From the IMG/VR virus record IMGVR_UViG_3300008266_000027, positions 62,001 to 126,000 of that record: a stretch of 64,000 nucleotides of DNA; one strand, 5' to 3'. Of the stretch, positions 50,778 to 57,355 are shown piece by piece. The position numbers were made by a program, and so were the translations under genes. Every line of letters starts with the position of its first letter. Position 1 is the first letter of the stretch. A model generated the notes under the pieces. It saw nothing but the letters and a program-made list of their open reading frames with translations, made no database searches and was not told where the DNA came from. Source of the stretch: a virus.

Positions 50778-51066
50778 TCATTGGTGCTTTTATCAAGTTG
50801 TATTACATAATACAACTGTTTTTACACAGCACAGCGACAAGTCTATTACTCTTAATTCTGGCGGTTGGCGAACAGCAACGACTAAGACGGCTATAAACAG
50901 AGCATTTGACCTACTTAATATACCTGCTAGACTATGGCAGAAAAACTTCGAGTGGTTTGTTAGCTATGACGGAGCGACGTTTCCATTTGAAGACGGCATG
51001 CGGCTTGGCGGACGCCTATACTCTTTTGTTAATAAACTAGGTGTGTTAGATGACGACTCTATTTAA
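50716..51066 (+). CDS. Conserved phage protein with C-terminal KLGVL
   Basis: 116 aa: YTFQKRRNGIVTTYTDHWCF, then SITLNSGGWRTATTKTAINR. Related small proteins occur in other phages; function unknown. It ends in FVNKLGVLDDDSI, the micro-protein core at the end of a longer protein. Confidence 0.6.
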   Translation: MSARAYTFQKRRNGIVTTYTDHWCFYQVVLHNTTVFTQHSDKSITLNSGGWRTATTKTAINRAFDLLNIPARLWQKNFEWFVSYDGATFPFEDGMRLGGRLYSFVNKLGVLDDDSI

Positions 51067-51154
51067 CGATGAGTTGGTTGATCTAGCACTAGTTCTGCTA
51101 AAGCTAGACATTATAACTTTCGAAGAATACTGGCATAACTTTAACATATATTAA
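51050..51154 (+). CDS. Micro-protein, KLGII-type family member
   Basis: 34 aa: MTTLFNDELVDLALVLLKLD, IITFEEYW. The core KLDIITFEE is identical in the protein at 53953, though the genes are 2.9 kb apart. Confidence 0.55.
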   Translation: MTTLFNDELVDLALVLLKLDIITFEEYWHNFNIY

Positions 51155-51163
51155 GAGGCAATA

Positions 51164-51319
51164 ATGAACAGTAATCAGATCTTCTATTTTGTCCTACTTA
51201 TATTAAATGCTATAACTGCAACAACAACAGATATCATTTTATTACGCTTTATAACTCTAATTTTTGTTGGTTTTTGCGCTGCAATGATTTCTTTAGAAAG
51301 AAAGTCAGATGATAGCTAG
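51164..51319 (+). CDS. Small membrane protein
   Basis: 51 aa, two hydrophobic segments (FYFVLLILNAITATT and FITLIFVGFCAAMI). Function unknown. Confidence 0.5.
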   Translation: MNSNQIFYFVLLILNAITATTTDIILLRFITLIFVGFCAAMISLERKSDDS

Positions 51320-51323
51320 CCTT

Positions 51324-51346
51324 AACAGAATCGATATAATCATATG
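51324..51346 (+). promoter_or_regulatory. Early promoter-like motif
   Basis: AACAGAATCGATATAATCAT followed by ATGA, before the SD AAAAGGGG of the gene at 51361. Confidence 0.6.
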
Positions 51347-51360
51347 AAAAAGGGGAAAAT

Positions 51361-51444
51361 ATGGATGACAATCGACTTGGTGTGTACATTTGGACTATAT
51401 TAAATGGCTGTGTAGTTCTTTATTTTATTAGAATTTTTAGCTAA
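51361..51444 (+). CDS. Tiny membrane peptide
   Basis: 27 aa: MDDNRLGVYIWTILNGCVVL then YFIRIFS, one transmembrane helix. It has its own promoter motif and strong SD, which argues that it is real. Confidence 0.45.
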   Translation: MDDNRLGVYIWTILNGCVVLYFIRIFS

Positions 51445-51453
51445 GGAGGCATT

Positions 51454-51612
51454 ATGTTAGTTTTTTCAGATGGAATGACTTTTGATACTTCTGGTGATCT
51501 AAGGATTATTTGGGAAAAAGATGGCTTATATGTGTGTGGCAAGGGCATTCTAGTTCCTGTTGGTACCTACGACGAAGCACTACTAGTAATTGAAAGACTG
51601 GAATTTGCATAG
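51454..51612 (+). CDS. Small protein of unknown function
   Basis: 52 aa: MLVFSDGMTFDTSGDLRIIW, then LVPVGTYDEALLVIERLEF. SD AAGGAGG. Probably a small beta-alpha fold. Not recognised. Confidence 0.6.
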   Translation: MLVFSDGMTFDTSGDLRIIWEKDGLYVCGKGILVPVGTYDEALLVIERLEFA

Positions 51613-51626
51613 ATAAAAGGACTAAA

Positions 51627-52109
51627 ATGGATGATTTAAAGCTGATAAACGCTAGACTTCAAGAGCTGAATAAAGAGTTCAGAGAGCTTTCTGCTCTGAA
51701 GAAAGAACTTCAAGATAAAAGTAAGGCCCAGACAGTAAAAGAGAAGTACGGCGATTTTAAGTTTATGATTAAGTCGCCAACATTAATTGAAGAAATAGAC
51801 TTTGAAAAGCTTATGAAAGAGGCTGACTTACAGGTAGGTAGAAATGAGTTTGGACTTCCTGTCATTGCTTATGATTTTGGTAACGGCTTATCTTATCTAT
51901 CAATTGTAAGAGATGAAAAAGAAGCAAAAGTGAGATTAGCAGTAGATGAGCTGCTTAAGATAGCTGACGCAGCAAAAGAAGATTTTAAGCTGAACAACAA
52001 CAAGATAACTGAGGCAACTGAGTTGTTTGTTAAGTTTGAGGAGGCGCTTGAATTCAACAGCAACGAAATTACGCGAGTTGTTACAGATTCAGAAAACCTA
52101 TCTGAGTAA
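51627..52109 (+). CDS. Coiled-coil protein of unknown function
   Basis: 160 aa: an N-terminal coiled coil (LKLINARLQELNKEFRELSA), a beta-rich middle (LPVIAYDFGNGLSYLSIVRD), and a helical end. Not recognised. Confidence 0.6.
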   Translation: MDDLKLINARLQELNKEFRELSALKKELQDKSKAQTVKEKYGDFKFMIKSPTLIEEIDFEKLMKEADLQVGRNEFGLPVIAYDFGNGLSYLSIVRDEKEAKVRLAVDELLKIADAAKEDFKLNNNKITEATELFVKFEEALEFNSNEITRVVTDSENLSE

Positions 52110-52152
52110 TATCTGTCAGCAGCTGCGCAAACCTGAATATCAAAACGATGCT

Positions 52153-52278
52153 ATGAATAGCTTAAAGAAGTCAGTAGAGACTGAGCTGGAGTCTCTTTCC
52201 TTTCAGCTTACATGGGCAGAGTCTGATATGCGCGGTGAACTTATAATGATTTTGACCAAATTGAAAATATGGACCTAA
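52153..52278 (+). CDS. Small helical protein
   Basis: 41 aa from the ATG at 52153; the SD is poor and the frame is open upstream. MNSLKKSVETELESLSFQLT then GELIMILTKLKIW, loosely like the micro-protein core. Confidence 0.4.
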   Translation: MNSLKKSVETELESLSFQLTWAESDMRGELIMILTKLKIWT

Positions 52279-52297
52279 ACCGATTCGATATTTTGAC
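52278..52297 (+). promoter_or_regulatory. Early promoter-like motif
   Basis: AACCGATTCGATATTTTGAC before the SD AAGGGGG of the gene at 52317. Confidence 0.55.
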
Positions 52298-52316
52298 AAC
52301 ATCATAAGGGGGTTTT

Positions 52317-52547
52317 ATGATTAAGTGGTATGCAACAGAAGAACAAAAAAGAATTGCGGCTCTTAAACTCGAATCAACTGATTCTTTTCTAGCGCGTGGT
52401 GGAAAAATTGAAGTTATTGGCTCAATGACTGAAGCAAAATCAAAGAAAATCGATGCACAAAAATTGCTCGATAAAGTAGTAGGCACTAAGCATGAAAAAG
52501 AAGTAATGGCCTTGTTAAGATCACAGGGCATACAGGTGGAGGAGTAA
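52317..52547 (+). CDS. Small protein of unknown function
   Basis: 76 aa: MIKWYATEEQKRIAALKLES, then SFLARGGKIEVIG and a helical half ending LLRSQGIQVEE. Its stop overlaps the start of the next gene (TAATG). Not recognised. Confidence 0.6.
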   Translation: MIKWYATEEQKRIAALKLESTDSFLARGGKIEVIGSMTEAKSKKIDAQKLLDKVVGTKHEKEVMALLRSQGIQVEE

Positions 52548-52759
52548 TGGAAAATATAGATAGCTTAATTAAAGAAAAGAAAGTCCGTCAGCTAAGAATT
52601 GAACTGGACTACACAAAGGAGAGCATACTTAGCCTTCTAGCTTCGCTGCAAAATCAAAATATAGTAGGCTCTCCAGCGCTAATCAGTTCACTAACTGATT
52701 CACTTGTTAAGGTTAGCTCTGTAAAGTCAGAATTGGATGATAAAATACTTCACTTTTAA
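52547..52759 (+). CDS. Small helical protein
   Basis: 70 aa, two charged helices (KVRQLRIELDYTKESILSLL, LISSLTDSLVKVSSVKSELD). SD GGAGG. Translation is coupled to the previous gene. Not recognised. Confidence 0.6.
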   Translation: MENIDSLIKEKKVRQLRIELDYTKESILSLLASLQNQNIVGSPALISSLTDSLVKVSSVKSELDDKILHF

Positions 52760-52768
52760 AGGAGTCGT

Positions 52769-53080
52769 ATGAGCATTAACGAAGACGCAATTATTTGCAC
52801 TTATAATGGCTATCATTTAATAGAGGAGAAAGAGTACGAAGAGGACAACATAAAGAACTTTCATTTAGTATACGATGGCGACAAGTACGTCGGTATGATG
52901 CCATACTCTCCATATAACAGACCGAGTGGTGCAGTGTTTAAGATGTGGATTGACTGCGGCAGGCCTTCATATGAAGATATGCATGGTCAAAACGATAAGG
53001 CTATTCATAGATACTACACTCAATGGCTAGATAGACAAATAGATAAACTATTAGTAGAAGAGATGACAAATGCGCTTTGA
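52769..53080 (+). CDS. Protein of unknown function, distant PDFV-W-like end
   Basis: 103 aa: IICTYNGYHLIEEKEYEED, FHLVYDGDKYVGMMPYSPYN, and a C-terminal HRYYTQWLDRQIDKLLVEEM. SD AAAGGAG. The end resembles the YxNWLxxxI end of the proteins at 49986 and 50246. Overlaps the next gene. Confidence 0.55.
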   Translation: MSINEDAIICTYNGYHLIEEKEYEEDNIKNFHLVYDGDKYVGMMPYSPYNRPSGAVFKMWIDCGRPSYEDMHGQNDKAIHRYYTQWLDRQIDKLLVEEMTNAL

Positions 53081-53258
53081 AGAACATCCGACCTGGCGAA
53101 TGCTAGAAGAAGGCAAGCAGTACTTCAAGTTTCTTGAAGAAACTACTATTTCTGCAGACCTTGCTTCTACTGCTCGCCAGGCAATGACGTCGCTATACAG
53201 TCTTCAGCTTGAGGTTGAAAATCAACTTACTAATCAGGAGGACGAGGGTGAACAGTGA
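53070..53258 (+). CDS. Small acidic helical protein
   Basis: 62 aa: MRFEEHPTWRMLEEGKQYFK, then LEVENQLTNQEDEGEQ. Overlaps both neighbours. Not recognised. Confidence 0.55.
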   Translation: MRFEEHPTWRMLEEGKQYFKFLEETTISADLASTARQAMTSLYSLQLEVENQLTNQEDEGEQ

Positions 53259-53646
53259 TGCGATTAGATTATTTAAACTAATACAAGAGCGCAACGCCCT
53301 AGCGTTTGACAGAAGTCGCAAGCGATCTAAGGCTGGTAGACTAAGAGATAAGTTTAAAAAAACAGATTCTTTATCAAAAGAGCTTATTAAAGAATTTAAC
53401 TTAGCATTTACAGGCTATAAAAATGCCTGCAAAAAACTTGCAACATTTACTAAAAAGCACAGAAAATTCAGAAATTATGCTAAAAGTAAGTATCTAACAA
53501 GGCAAAAAACTGATGCGTCAAACCACATAGTGGGAATCTCGCTTATGCTAGATGGTCAACGAAATTTTTTTAGTATTAAAGCCATTGAGACGTGTTTGCA
53601 AGAAGTAGAGATTGAGCAGATCTTACTAGGGTTACCTCAGATATGA
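53248..53646 (+). CDS. Basic helical protein of unknown function
   Basis: 132 aa starting with GTG at 53248, supported by AGGAGG. Very basic in residues 20-100 (RSRKRSKAGRLRDKFKK, KNACKKLATFTKKHRKFRNY), so it may bind nucleic acid. Overlaps both neighbours. Not recognised. Confidence 0.55.
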   Translation: MNSDAIRLFKLIQERNALAFDRSRKRSKAGRLRDKFKKTDSLSKELIKEFNLAFTGYKNACKKLATFTKKHRKFRNYAKSKYLTRQKTDASNHIVGISLMLDGQRNFFSIKAIETCLQEVEIEQILLGLPQI

Positions 53647-53981
53647 GAATATTAGCAATAGACGACACACGTGAACTCACTGAGGCTCATGTGCTGGTAA
53701 GAAATTTTAATGAAGGCATAAGGCAGCTAGAGCGAAATGGTCCATGGGATCTGCTACTACTTGATCATGATCTGGCTTCTTTTGATTCAGATGGCAGAGA
53801 AAAAACAGGCTATGATATCATGTGCTTTTTAGAAGAAAATCTGCACCTTGCTCCTAAAAAGATCGAGTGTGTTAGCGCTAATCCAGTAGGCAGATCAAGA
53901 ATTACAGCTATGATAGTGAGGTTAAATGAAAAAATTAAACAGGCATCAGGCGATGGCGACAATATACAGGATATTCTATAA
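53643..53981 (+). CDS. Receiver-like domain protein (cyclic-phosphate processing cREC family)
   Basis: 112 aa: LAIDDTREL near the start, then GPWDLLLLDHDLAS, KTGYDIMCFLEE and VSANPVGRSRI. This is the pattern of the small receiver-like domain (LDDxR, x-LDHDL, GYD) linked to processing of cyclic-phosphate RNA ends rather than two-component signalling. It stands alone, with no ligase or kinase fused or adjacent. ATGA overlap with the previous gene. Confidence 0.65.
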   Translation: MRILAIDDTRELTEAHVLVRNFNEGIRQLERNGPWDLLLLDHDLASFDSDGREKTGYDIMCFLEENLHLAPKKIECVSANPVGRSRITAMIVRLNEKIKQASGDGDNIQDIL

Positions 53982-54072
53982 ATTAGATATTATAACTTTT
54001 GAAGAACTAGACACGAGTGTAGATGGACTTCAAGTACTCATGCTGCATGACTGGTTCAAAGGAGATAGCTAG
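53953..54072 (+). CDS. Micro-protein, KLGII-type family member
   Basis: 39 aa: MATIYRIFYKLDIITFEELD, sharing KLDIITFEE with 51050. It starts inside the receiver-like gene and its stop overlaps the GTG start of the next gene. Confidence 0.5.
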   Translation: MATIYRIFYKLDIITFEELDTSVDGLQVLMLHDWFKGDS

Positions 54073-54323
54073 TGTTTTCACTTATTTTTCTAGCTGCTAC
54101 AATTATTTATTTTTTTAAGTTTCATCATAAAGTATTGGATAGGCTTGGACTATCTGAACGAGATGATAATCTTATGGCCATTGGACTATTTTCAGGTGTA
54201 GTGCTTAGAAACGCCGCTATATTTCTTGAAGCCTTATTTGTCAGTGGCACAATATTTATGGGTGAACTATTAATTGCTCTTATCTTTATTTTTCTAATAA
54301 AGTCTAGATACGATAAGTTATAA
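54072..54323 (+). CDS. Membrane protein with KLGII-like loop
   Basis: 83 aa starting with GTG at 54072 (GGAGA upstream). Transmembrane helices at the N-terminus (FSLIFLAATIIYFF) and C-terminus (LLIALIFIFLI) with a third likely in between; the loop holds KVLDRLGLSERDD, a match to the micro-protein core. Confidence 0.55.
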   Translation: MFSLIFLAATIIYFFKFHHKVLDRLGLSERDDNLMAIGLFSGVVLRNAAIFLEALFVSGTIFMGELLIALIFIFLIKSRYDKL

Positions 54324-54326
54324 TAT

Positions 54327-54350
54327 AACAGGCTCGATTTCATATCATGA
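54327..54350 (+). promoter_or_regulatory. Early promoter-like motif
   Basis: AACAGGCTCGATTTCATATC followed by ATGA, before the SD AAAGGGG of the gene at 54369. Confidence 0.55.
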
Positions 54351-54368
54351 AAAACAAAAGGGGTTTGT

Positions 54369-54599
54369 ATGTTTAGAACAGAAGTCGGTGAGTATAAAGG
54401 CCATAAGACTATCTCCATATTTAATGATGATAAGTTTGTTGTTAGTTTTGGGATTAGCAAGGCGAAAGCAATACTAGAGGTTTTAGACGACGTAAAAGAG
54501 TTTGTCGAAAAAAATCAAACTAATAGTTCTTCAAAGATTAATTTTGATTCTCTTACTGAAGAGCAGAAAAAAGCCATTATGCAGTTCATAAAGGGTTAA
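54369..54599 (+). CDS. Small conserved-type phage protein
   Basis: 76 aa: YKGHKTISIFNDDKFVVSFG, then SKAKAILEVLDDVKEFVEK and a C-terminal helix. The YKGH...FGxxKAKAIL layout is common in small phage proteins of unknown role. Strong SD. Confidence 0.6.
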   Translation: MFRTEVGEYKGHKTISIFNDDKFVVSFGISKAKAILEVLDDVKEFVEKNQTNSSSKINFDSLTEEQKKAIMQFIKG

Positions 54600-54600
54600 T

Positions 54601-54711
54601 GTGAAGAAGAATGCTTTACTAAAAGTTTTAGCGGCACTCGTTGTACCAGGCGCAGTGCCGCTTGTAATTGCTTATTATGCTTATAAATTGATTAAGTATA
54701 AGAATAAATGA
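54601..54711 (+). CDS. Tiny membrane protein
   Basis: 36 aa starting with GTG at 54601: basic start, one hydrophobic segment (VLAALVVPGAVPLVIAYYAY), basic end. Follows the previous gene after one base. Confidence 0.45.
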   Translation: MKKNALLKVLAALVVPGAVPLVIAYYAYKLIKYKNK

Positions 54712-54751
54712 AAGGACCGAATGTCTCGGTCTTAGCAACATAAGGATTTTT

Positions 54752-55264
54752 ATGGCCCAAAATCAGCGGGAAGCAACGTTTCAGGCAATCACTAGTGTGT
54801 TGGAAAACAGCGGTGTGAGCTTTAATCCTGGTGAAGACGTCAAAAGTGTTATCACCTCAGATCACAAGAAAAAAGTAAGAGAAATTCTAATAACTGGTCT
54901 CAAAGATGGATCAATAACTTCTTCTACAGAATTTGCAGGAAAGATGACTAGCGACGTAGATTATAGTAAGTATTGCAGCGGATTAATCTCTAACTGGATT
55001 AAGAAGGATCCGCGCTTGAATGGCAATGTAAAGCATCAGAGCTCTAGTGGTTCAGGTAAATCTGTTTCTCGTGTAGGTAACGGCGATTCACAGGTAAAAG
55101 AGCTTCGTAAATTACTTAAAGCAACTGCAGGTACAGACTCCGAGCAAGAAGTTCAAGAAGCCCTTAATTCCAGACTAGAAGAGTTAAAGGTTGAAAAAAC
55201 TTCAAAAGCAAAGAGCTCAATAGTCGCGGAATCTGTGCCTGAAAATCTTAGGCACTTAGTTTAA
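54752..55264 (+). CDS. LRHL-family phage protein, paralog 4 (diverged)
   Basis: 170 aa: QREATFQAITSVLENSGVSF, YSKYCSGLISNWIKKDPRLN, a KELRKLLKAT helix and VPENLRHLV at the end. It lies 12 kb from the other three copies, is more AT-rich, has no promoter motif or terminator of its own and lacks the NPGSR link, so it is an older branch. A hairpin (GACCGA/TCGGTC, around 54715-54733) precedes it. Confidence 0.65.
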   Translation: MAQNQREATFQAITSVLENSGVSFNPGEDVKSVITSDHKKKVREILITGLKDGSITSSTEFAGKMTSDVDYSKYCSGLISNWIKKDPRLNGNVKHQSSSGSGKSVSRVGNGDSQVKELRKLLKATAGTDSEQEVQEALNSRLEELKVEKTSKAKSSIVAESVPENLRHLV

Positions 55265-55265
55265 T

Positions 55266-55334
55266 ATGGATCCCATAGTAAAAAATATAATAATACTATT
55301 GTTTTGTGTAACGCTTTTATCAGAGTTTAAATGA
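55266..55334 (+). CDS. Very short hydrophobic peptide
   Basis: 22 aa (MDPIVKNIIILLFCVTLLSE). It overlaps the next start by ATGA. Weak evidence. Confidence 0.25.
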   Translation: MDPIVKNIIILLFCVTLLSEFK

Positions 55335-55510
55335 CCAGATGTGAAAAGCATCCTAAATTTAACGGTAAAAAAATGCCCAAGCATCAATGCTTGGGCTGTC
55401 TAAATCTATACATTAAAATGCACAAATCGCCTAGAGCACCACATAAGCCCTCTAAAACTTTTAAGAGTGCTAAAACCTATACAAGAAAAACAAAATATAA
55501 AAAGGACTAG
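55331..55510 (+). CDS. Small zinc-finger-like basic protein
   Basis: 59 aa: CEKHPKFNGKKMPKHQCLGC, then a basic tail rich in Lys, Ser and Thr. The C-x-x-HP...P-x-x-x-C-x-x-C pattern recurs in small phage proteins and suggests one zinc site plus a nucleic-acid-binding tail. Confidence 0.6.
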   Translation: MTRCEKHPKFNGKKMPKHQCLGCLNLYIKMHKSPRAPHKPSKTFKSAKTYTRKTKYKKD

Positions 55511-55514
55511 CGTT

Positions 55515-55997
55515 ATGGATCAAAGAGAGTACCTAGCTCTACGAGATAAGGGTAGAAAGCACATGATAACTACATTAAAATGTTTTGAGTTTTGGGGACA
55601 AAGAGTAGGCCGCATAAACGGCGACATTAAGAATAAGTGGAGCGAAGCAAGATGGTATGCAGACCTAGGCTCAAGTTCTTTATTTGAGTTATTGAATGTT
55701 GATGTAGTATATAAGTCTGATCCAGATAAAGGTTTTAGATATAGAGTGCTGGATACTGCCAATCGAATCTCAATAAATCTATTCTTATTTAGATATATGG
55801 TTATTCTATATAAGTTGTTTTTTTATAATGTAGCATACACTGCGGCCATGCTTAAGAATCCAGAGCATGCTAGAGACATAGTGTTGTCCGCTGACCATAG
55901 AAATAAAATTATACTAGCAAAACCTTTTATTTTTACAGTTAAAATTTATTACGGAGTTAGGCGGTGGATTGCCGGTAAAATTCAGCGGGGGCGCTGA
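55515..55997 (+). CDS. Protein of unknown function
   Basis: 160 aa from the ATG at 55515 (AAAGGA), preferred to 55467. An N-terminal helical part (MDQREYLALRDKGRKHMITT), a hydrophobic middle (LFLFRYMVILYKLFFYNVAY) that could contact membrane, and a basic C-terminus. Its stop codon lies inside the sixth copy of the TGACACTGCTACGCC element. Not recognised. Confidence 0.5.
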   Translation: MDQREYLALRDKGRKHMITTLKCFEFWGQRVGRINGDIKNKWSEARWYADLGSSSLFELLNVDVVYKSDPDKGFRYRVLDTANRISINLFLFRYMVILYKLFFYNVAYTAAMLKNPEHARDIVLSADHRNKIILAKPFIFTVKIYYGVRRWIAGKIQRGR

Positions 55998-56009
55998 CAC
56001 TGCTACGCC
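55994..56009 (+). repeat. TGACACTGCTACGCC element, copy 6 (one mismatch)
   Basis: CTGACACTGCTACGCC, here without a terminator and with its TGA serving as the stop of the previous gene; 19 nt before the next motif. Confidence 0.55.
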
Positions 56010-56028
56010 GAATACCGCTATAGGCTAC

Positions 56029-56047
56029 AACAGAATCGATATATTTC
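56029..56047 (+). promoter_or_regulatory. Early promoter-like motif
   Basis: AACAGAATCGATATATTTC before the SD AAAGGA of the gene at 56061. Confidence 0.55.
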
Positions 56048-56060
56048 TAAAAGGATAACT

Positions 56061-56546
56061 ATGAGTAAATTTGTTGGAATCAAAAAAGGTGACATTGTTC
56101 GTGTAAAGTTCATTGAGATGCGCGATCTTGTTGGCGTCAAAGGTACGAATAAAAGAAGACAAAGCTATCAGCTTGTAGGTGAATGGGAACTCGGAGCTAA
56201 CATACTTGCCTTTACCTATGGCGGAGACTTTCTAGTTAAGAAAGACTTTCCTGACAACGCTAGTCCTCAAGAAACGCTTGAGCTACTTAACCATCTTGAT
56301 GGTGGCGAATTTGACATACCTCAAGATATAGTAGCAGCTATTGATGTTATAGATGCTGCTTATAAGTTTGTAAGCGAAGACCATAAGATCTGCATGATCA
56401 TGTCCGACAGTGAATTGCTTATAAATGGAGAAAAACTTACCAATACAGGCGATGAAAAGCATCTAGATTTATTTGTCGAATTCGTAGAACGATATTTAAC
56501 TAGTAAAGCGATAAATGATTCGCTTAAAAAGGAGAAGGATGTTTAA
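56061..56546 (+). CDS. Protein of unknown function
   Basis: 161 aa: a beta-rich start (GIKKGDIVRVKFIEMRDLVG), YQLVGEWELGANILAF, then helical (QETLELLNHLDGGEFD) and a beta end. Not recognised; own promoter motif. Confidence 0.55.
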   Translation: MSKFVGIKKGDIVRVKFIEMRDLVGVKGTNKRRQSYQLVGEWELGANILAFTYGGDFLVKKDFPDNASPQETLELLNHLDGGEFDIPQDIVAAIDVIDAAYKFVSEDHKICMIMSDSELLINGEKLTNTGDEKHLDLFVEFVERYLTSKAINDSLKKEKDV

Positions 56547-56709
56547 GGTACTATTTATATTCTTTATTCTTACAACCGGAAGCGTCGCTGGTGCAGCTAT
56601 TATGGCAGCTATGATTTCTATCTCCGTATATTCCAATATTGACAGCACCCTTGATAAGCTCAGGAGTAACAGGTTCGTTGAACGGTTCATTAAGCCTATC
56701 TGGGCATAG
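56539..56709 (+). CDS. Small membrane protein
   Basis: 56 aa from the ATG at 56539 (AAAAGGAGAAGG before it). One long hydrophobic segment (VLFIFFILTTGSVAGAAIMA) and a basic C-terminus. It is antisense to the 3' part of the minus-strand frame 56551-56889. Confidence 0.5.
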   Translation: MFKVLFIFFILTTGSVAGAAIMAAMISISVYSNIDSTLDKLRSNRFVERFIKPIWA

Positions 56710-56889
56710 CTTGCTATATATTCTAGCTGTAGAAACAGAGCGCAGCTCCATGTAGCCGCAGCTCCTGCACTTCATCCAGTCCCGCGAATACTCGCTCATC
56801 CAGTGAGATGAGAAAGTATAACCTTTACATAAAGGGCAAAGATTCATGAATGATTGCATATCATGGTCACTATAAGTCATGTAAAACAT
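56551..56889 (-). CDS. Zinc-ribbon-like protein on the opposite strand (candidate)
   Basis: 112 aa with NLCPLCKGYTF and MKCRSCGYMELR, two CxxC pairs 22 residues apart, as in zinc ribbons. The C-terminal third overlaps the plus-strand membrane gene and has an unusual Cys/His-rich end, so the real protein may be shorter in evolution than the frame. TATAAT boxes occur in the gap upstream. Alternative start: ATG at 56847. Confidence 0.45.
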   Translation of the reverse strand: MFYMTYSDHDMQSFMNLCPLCKGYTFSSHWMSEYSRDWMKCRSCGYMELRSVSTARIYSKLCPDRLNEPFNEPVTPELIKGAVNIGIYGDRNHSCHNSCTSDASGCKNKEYK

Positions 56890-56965
56890 TATACTTTGTA
56901 ATAGGGCTTACTTGACTAAATATATGATATAATTAAGTTATTATAACTTCTTAAAAGTGGGGGTT
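56890..56965. promoter_or_regulatory. Divergent AT-rich control region
   Basis: Contains the perfect inverted repeat AAGTTA-TTA-TAACTT (56935-56949) and TATAAT boxes on both strands. It sits between the minus-strand zinc-ribbon frame and the plus-strand gene at 56966, and could hold an operator for both. Confidence 0.4.
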
Positions 56966-57355
56966 ATGGGACGTGGCAAGAAAGATTCACCAGAAGACTG
57001 GAAAAGATACAAGAAGCTGGAGCAAGAGAACGAAAAATTAAAAAGAGAAGTTACAAAACTTAGAAAATTAGTAAATTCAAATTGCATAGACCAGCTTGAA
57101 GAAAGAGAAGAGAAGGTAAAGGAAAGTCGCAGTAGAGGTATTGAGATTGAGCCTATAGAGCCTATATGTGAAAATTGTGGCAAAACAGAGTTTAAAAAGA
57201 TTCAATTTAAAAGACTAGACGGTGAGTTTGAAATAAAAGTTTGTGCTGTCTGCTCTTACAGAGGTAATCTAAAAAAACTTAAGGTAAAAGATGAGCAAAG
57301 AAGTCTTAAAGATATCAAGCAACGGCCAATGGACTCTGGAGAAGAGCCTCAATAA
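56966..57355 (+). CDS. Coiled-coil plus zinc-knuckle protein
   Basis: 129 aa from the ATG at 56966 (GGGGG upstream). Residues ~8-55 are a coiled coil (YKKLEQENEKLKREVTKLRK), residues ~70-100 hold CENCGKTEF and CAVCSYRG, a zinc ribbon. Dimeric nucleic-acid or polymerase-binding factors often look like this. The last 22 codons overlap the lysozyme-like gene. Confidence 0.6.
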   Translation: MGRGKKDSPEDWKRYKKLEQENEKLKREVTKLRKLVNSNCIDQLEEREEKVKESRSRGIEIEPIEPICENCGKTEFKKIQFKRLDGEFEIKVCAVCSYRGNLKKLKVKDEQRSLKDIKQRPMDSGEEPQ

